Shown: positions 60,613 to 64,000 of the stretch, piece by piece | Layout: each line of letters begins with the position of its first letter | Numbering within the stretch: position 1 is the first letter of the stretch | DNA from: Mycobacterium sp. PSTR-4-N | GTDB lineage: Bacteria > Actinomycetota > Actinomycetes > Mycobacteriales > Mycobacteriaceae | Assembly (NCBI RefSeq): GCF_022348085.1 | Contig: NZ_JAKRFN010000021.1 | Location: 48,584-112,583, forward strand | DNA: 64,000 nt | Reading direction: 5' to 3' | The notes under the pieces: generated by a model | What the model saw: the letters and a program-made list of their open reading frames with translations, nothing else | Databases searched by the model: none | Told to the model about the DNA's origin: nothing | Position numbers and translations under genes: made by a program

Positions 60613-60905
60613 GCACCCGCGACGCCGCCGACACGGTTGCCGACGTCGTGTTGGCCACCCCGGGGGTGGCGGGGCTGCACGCCGGCATGTTCGGCGAGGT
60701 CGGCACCTACCTGCCCGGGCGCCGCGTGGACGGCGTCCGGCTCGGTGACACCGACATCGACATCCACGTGACGGTGCGGGAAGGGGTGCCGGTGCGCGAG
60801 ACCGCCGCCGCGGTCCGCGAGGCGGTGGCGAGACGATTCCCGGGGCAGGCTGTCAACGTCACCGTCGAGGACGTCATCGCCGGGGACGCGGCGCCGGCGG
60901 ACTGA
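60609..60905 (+). CDS. Small Asp23-like protein
   Basis: A 98-residue partner of the gene before it. It keeps the helix-strand pattern DAADTVADVVLATPGVAGLHAG, the beta strand GDTDIDIHVTVREGVPVRE and the helix TAAAVREAVARRFPG, then strand VNVTVEDVIAG. It therefore looks like a short Asp23/Gls24-type domain missing part of the family's loop region. There is no membrane segment. It starts on the ATGA overlap, so the two proteins are made in step and may form a hetero-oligomer. I give moderate confidence for the family and high confidence for the coding status. Confidence 0.75.
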   Translation: MSTRDAADTVADVVLATPGVAGLHAGMFGEVGTYLPGRRVDGVRLGDTDIDIHVTVREGVPVRETAAAVREAVARRFPGQAVNVTVEDVIAGDAAPAD

Positions 60906-60952
60906 CGCTCACAGCGGGTTCCATCGCTCGGTGAGCACACCGTGATGGCGCC

Positions 60953-60980
60953 TTCACACAGCAGAACACAGCGGCAATAT
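60953..60980 (+). promoter_or_regulatory. Candidate nirB promoter
   Basis: TTCACA at 60953-60958 and CAATAT at 60975-60980 are separated by 16 bases and resemble a sigma-70 type -35/-10 pair. The nirB ATG is at 61001, so the leader would be very short. Mycobacterial nirB is nitrogen-controlled by GlnR; CACACAGCAGAACAC lies between these hexamers and could hold a GlnR half-site, but I could not confirm the consensus. Confidence 0.35.
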
Positions 60981-61000
60981 GCGGTTCCTAGCGTGGCCGC

Positions 61001-63520
61001 ATGGCAACTTCACGGGTTGTGGTCGTCGGGCACGGCATGGTCGGCCACCGGTTCGTCGAGGCGCTGCGCTCGCGCGACACCGAAAACCGCTGGCAGATCA
61101 CCGTGCTCGCCGAGGAGCTCGACGCCGCCTACGACCGGGTCGGCCTGACCAGCTACACCGAACACTGGGAACGTCCGCGACTTGCGTTGGCGGGCAACAC
61201 CTATGCCGGCGACGATCAGGTGGACCTCCGCCTCGGGCAGCGGGTGGTGGCGCTCGACACGGCGGCGGCGACGGTGACCACCGCGGCCGGTGACCGGTTC
61301 GGTTACGACGCGGTGGTGCTGGCCACCGGCTCGTACGCCTTTGTGCCACCGGTACCCGGCCATGACCTCCCGAATTGCCACGTCTACCGCACCCTCGACG
61401 ACCTCGACGCGATCAAGGCCGACGCGGTGCGCGCAGCTGCCGCCTCCGACGGCGCCGCCGGTGTCGTCATCGGAGGCGGGTTGCTCGGTCTGGAGGCCGC
61501 CAATGCACTGCGCGGTTTCGGGATGACGCCCCATGTGGTCGAGATGGCGCCGCGGCTGATGGCGCAACAGCTCGACGAAGCCGGCGGCGCGCTGCTGGCC
61601 CGCATGATCGGCGACTTGGGCATCGCGGTGCACGTCGGGGTGGGCACCGAACGCATCGAATCATCGGATGCCGGAGCGCGGGTCACGCTCAGTGACGGCA
61701 CCGACGTCGACGCCGGGGTGGTCGTCTTCGCCGCCGGTGTCCGGCCCCGTGACGAGCTGGCGCGCGAGGCCGGGCTGGCGATCGCCGAGCGGGGTGGGGT
61801 GCTGACCGACACGTCCTGCGCGACGCGTGATCCGCGTGTGTTCGCGATCGGCGAGGTCGCGGCCATCGAGGGCCGATGCTACGGCCTGGTGGGACCGGGG
61901 TACACCAGCGCCGAGGTCGTGGCCGACCGATTGCTGGGTGGTGCAGCAGAATTCGGCACCGCAGACATGTCGACCAAGCTCAAACTCCTCGGCGTCGACG
62001 TGGCGAGTTTCGGCGACGCGATGGGCGCCACACCAGGTTGCCTCGAGGTCGTCGTCAACGACGCGGTCGCGCAGACCTACGGAAAGCTGGTGCTCTCCGA
62101 CGACGCCCGCACGCTGCTGGGCGGCATCCTGGTCGGCGATGCATCCGCCTACGGGTTGCTGCGGCCGATGGTCGGCGAGCAGCTGCCGGGTGACCCGATG
62201 TCGTTCCTCGCGAAAGCCGGAACCGGTTCGGGCGCAGCGACGCTGGGTGTCGGTGCGTTGCCCGAGGCAGCGCAGATCTGCTCCTGCAACAACGTCACCA
62301 AGGGCGACATCACCGAAGCGATCGGCGCCGGGTGCTGTGACGTCCCCGCGTTGAAGTCGTGCACCGCGGCGGGCACCTCGTGCGGCTCGTGCGTACCGCT
62401 GCTCAAGCAGCTGCTCGAGGCGCAGGGTGTCGCACAGTCGAAGGCGCTCTGCGAGCACTTCAGCCAGTCCCGGGCCGAGCTGTTCGAGATCATCAGTGCC
62501 ACCGAGCTCCGCACCTTCTCCGGCTTGATCGAGAGATTCGGCAGCGGAAGAGGTTGTGACATCTGCAAACCCGTCGTGGCGTCGATCCTCGCGTCGACGA
62601 GCAGCGATCACATCCTCGACGGGGAGCAGGCGTCGCTGCAAGATTCGAACGACCACTTCCTGGCCAACATCCAGCGCAACGGCAGTTACTCGGTGGTGCC
62701 GCGCGTACCCGGCGGCGACATCACCCCCGAGCACCTGATCCTGATCGGGGAGATCGCCCGCGATTTCGGGCTCTACACCAAGATCACCGGAGGTCAGCGC
62801 ATCGACATGTTCGGTGCGCGCGTGGACCAGCTCCCCGAGATTTGGCGACGGTTGGTCGACGGCGGTATGGAATCCGGGCACGCCTACGGCAAGTCGCTGC
62901 GCACGGTCAAGAGCTGCGTCGGTAGTGACTGGTGCCGTTACGGGCAACAGGATTCGGTGCAGATGGCCATCAATCTGGAACTGCGCTACCGCGGCTTGCG
63001 CGCTCCCCACAAGATCAAGATGGGGGTGTCGGGCTGCGCCCGCGAGTGCGCGGAGGCGCGCGGCAAAGACGTCGGCGTCATCGCCACCGAAACCGGGTGG
63101 AACCTCTACGTCGGCGGCAACGGCGGAATGACGCCGCGGCACGCCGAACTGTTGGCGAGCGATCTCGACGACGAGACGCTGGTGCGCTACATCGACCGGT
63201 TCCTGATGTTCTACATCCGCACCGCCGACAGGTTGCAGCGCACCGCGCCGTGGGTCGAGGAGAAGGGGCTGGACCACATCCGCGAGGTCGTCTGCGACGA
63301 CTCCCTGGGTTTGGCAACGGAGTTCGAGGCGGCCATGGATCGGCACGTCGCGGGTTATGCCTGCGAATGGAAGGGTGTGCTCGACGACCCCGACAAGCTG
63401 GCGCGTTTCGTCTCGTTCGTCAACGCGCCCGACGTCGTGGATCCGACGGTCACGTTCACACAGAGCGCGGGGCGCATGGTGCCGACCCCGCTCGGAGTGC
63501 CGAAGGTGGTGCAGCGATGA
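61001..63520 (+). CDS. nirB: Assimilatory nitrite reductase large subunit NirB
   Basis: An 839-residue NAD(P)H-dependent nitrite reductase that reduces nitrite to ammonium with six electrons, for nitrogen assimilation. The first 300 residues hold FAD and NAD(P)H domains (VVVGHGMVGHRFVEAL, VVIGGGLLGLEAANAL, VFAAGVRPRDELAREAG). A [2Fe-2S] BFD-like domain begins near residue 427 with CSCNNVTKGDIT and CTAAGTSCGSC. The sulfite/nitrite reductase half-domain follows from about residue 500. The sirohaem-[4Fe-4S] cysteines are CVGSDWCRYG near residue 639 and CARECAEA near residue 679. The stop overlaps the nirD ATG (ATGA at 63517-63520). It is the same gene order as Rv0252-Rv0253. Confidence 0.97.
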   Translation: MATSRVVVVGHGMVGHRFVEALRSRDTENRWQITVLAEELDAAYDRVGLTSYTEHWERPRLALAGNTYAGDDQVDLRLGQRVVALDTAAATVTTAAGDRFGYDAVVLATGSYAFVPPVPGHDLPNCHVYRTLDDLDAIKADAVRAAAASDGAAGVVIGGGLLGLEAANALRGFGMTPHVVEMAPRLMAQQLDEAGGALLARMIGDLGIAVHVGVGTERIESSDAGARVTLSDGTDVDAGVVVFAAGVRPRDELAREAGLAIAERGGVLTDTSCATRDPRVFAIGEVAAIEGRCYGLVGPGYTSAEVVADRLLGGAAEFGTADMSTKLKLLGVDVASFGDAMGATPGCLEVVVNDAVAQTYGKLVLSDDARTLLGGILVGDASAYGLLRPMVGEQLPGDPMSFLAKAGTGSGAATLGVGALPEAAQICSCNNVTKGDITEAIGAGCCDVPALKSCTAAGTSCGSCVPLLKQLLEAQGVAQSKALCEHFSQSRAELFEIISATELRTFSGLIERFGSGRGCDICKPVVASILASTSSDHILDGEQASLQDSNDHFLANIQRNGSYSVVPRVPGGDITPEHLILIGEIARDFGLYTKITGGQRIDMFGARVDQLPEIWRRLVDGGMESGHAYGKSLRTVKSCVGSDWCRYGQQDSVQMAINLELRYRGLRAPHKIKMGVSGCARECAEARGKDVGVIATETGWNLYVGGNGGMTPRHAELLASDLDDETLVRYIDRFLMFYIRTADRLQRTAPWVEEKGLDHIREVVCDDSLGLATEFEAAMDRHVAGYACEWKGVLDDPDKLARFVSFVNAPDVVDPTVTFTQSAGRMVPTPLGVPKVVQR

Positions 63521-63885
63521 CGGTTCTCAGTGACATCGGCAGGGTCGGCGTCTGGACGACGGCCTGCCCCTACGACGTCCTACTGCCCAACCGCGGCGTC
63601 GGGGTCCTGCTGCCCGACGGTGCCCAGGCCGCGCTCTTCCGCCTCGATGACGGCAGCCTGCACGCGGTCGGCAACATCGACCCGTTCACCGGTGCGGCGG
63701 TGATGTCGCGGGGCATCGTCGGGGATCGGGGCGGGCGCGTCGCGGTGCAATCCCCGCTCAAGAAGCAGGCATTCGCCCTCGATGACGGAGTCTGCCTCGA
63801 CGATCCGACCGTCGGGCTGCCCGTCTACGCCACGCGTGTGTCCCCGGCCGGCGACGTCGAGATCGGCTCACCCCCCGCGGAATAG
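63517..63885 (+). CDS. nirD: Nitrite reductase small subunit NirD
   Basis: A 122-residue small subunit with a Rieske-like fold. As usual for NirD, the Cys and His cluster ligands of true Rieske proteins are missing, so it has a structural role in the NirBD complex. The family segments GVGVLLPDGAQAALFRLDDG, LHAVGNIDPFTGAAVMSRGI and VAVQSPLKKQAFALDDGVCL are clear. The ATG at 63517 overlaps the nirB stop as ATGA; a longer frame runs upstream inside nirB but is a shadow. Cys106-region residues are not arranged in a CxH motif. It ends 17 bases before an inverted repeat at 63902. Confidence 0.95.
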   Translation: MTVLSDIGRVGVWTTACPYDVLLPNRGVGVLLPDGAQAALFRLDDGSLHAVGNIDPFTGAAVMSRGIVGDRGGRVAVQSPLKKQAFALDDGVCLDDPTVGLPVYATRVSPAGDVEIGSPPAE

Positions 63886-63901
63886 ACGCTATGGGGAGGC
63901 T

Positions 63902-63980
63902 GGGGCCTCACCACATGTGAACGTGGGTTGCCGTCAGGAATTGGGTCCTGGCCGGTAGAGCCACAACTGTGGGAGGCCCC
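63902..63980. repeat. Inverted repeat before a truncated ORF at the window end
   Basis: GGGGCCTCACCACA (63902-63915) and TGTGGGAGGCCCC (63968-63980) are near-reverse-complements with one inserted base, separated by 52 bases. The right arm contains GGGAGG, which also serves as a ribosome site for the GTG at 63982. The layout fits the end of an insertion sequence or a large hairpin leader, but the other end lies outside the window. Confidence 0.5.
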
Positions 63981-63981
63981 A

Positions 63982-64000
63982 GTGAAGATTCAGCGTACGA
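63982..64000 (+). CDS. Start of an unidentified ORF cut by the window end
   Basis: A GTG at 63982 lies 6 bases after GGGAGG and begins VKIQRT before the window ends. It is too short to identify. The inverted repeat just upstream suggests a transposase, but this is a guess. Confidence 0.35.

Overview
The window is high-GC, gene-dense DNA whose order matches the Rv0226c-Rv0253 segment of mycobacteria as I remember it. Homologues in order are Rv0226c, Rv0227c, Rv0228, aftD, Rv0236A, lpqI, a TetR gene, htdX-fabG4, fadA2, fadE5, an Rv0245-type flavin reductase, sdhBAC, Rv0250c and nirBD. Together with a full set of trehalose polyphleate (TPP) type genes, this points to a rapidly growing Mycolicibacterium-type species. 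All family names come from reading the translations and from memory; no database search was run.

Layout. (1) 1-5.3 kb is an accessory stretch: the end of an old yellow enzyme, an SDR, an LLM flavin oxidoreductase, a duplicated-domain membrane protein, a LysR and a TetR regulator. (2) 5.3-20.5 kb is a cell-envelope block: two Rv0226c/Rv0227c-type membrane proteins, an acyltransferase-3, an acyl-CoA ligase, the arabinofuranosyltransferase AftD, a DUF2613 peptide and the lipoprotein hexosaminidase LpqI. A three-gene ring-cleavage operon (8.4-12.1 kb) sits inside it. (3) 20.5-31.5 kb carries lipid metabolism genes (TetR, htdX, fabG4, fadA2, fadE5) mixed with oxidoreductases and a TspO protein. 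(4) 31.6-50.7 kb is the TPP-type locus: a bimodular 3642-residue polyketide synthase faces papA3-mmpL10-fadD(FAAL)-PE, with a Gap-like membrane protein converging on the end. (5) 50.8-57.6 kb is a flavin reductase followed by a long minus-strand operon: Rv0250c-like, sdhC, sdhA, sdhB, a novel Cys-rich hexapeptide-repeat protein and an acyl-CoA dehydrogenase, with a 53-residue protein beyond it. (6) 57.7-60.9 kb has a PEP-mutase/isocitrate-lyase family enzyme, a universal stress protein and an ECF sigma factor surrounded by three Asp23-like proteins. (7) 61.0-63.9 kb is assimilatory nitrite reductase nirBD, then an inverted repeat and a truncated ORF at the edge.

How the genes fit together. 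In the TPP locus, the FAAL would activate a starter acid as acyl-AMP and the PKS would extend it with malonyl units only. PapA3 and the secreted PE-domain acyltransferase would put the chains on trehalose, and MmpL10 and the Gap-like protein would serve export. A shared palindrome, TTAC-N6-GTAA, lies in the fabG4/fadA2 and fadE5/29151 intergenic regions, with a degenerate copy before the PKS, suggesting common control of this lipid region.

The most unusual object is the 141-residue protein at 53279-53704, directly behind sdhB. It is about 20 hexapeptide repeats whose Ser position becomes Cys in the second half, ending in 14 cysteines spaced exactly three residues apart. No stretch longer than about 300 bases lacks a gene. 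I saw no tRNA, rRNA or CRISPR array.
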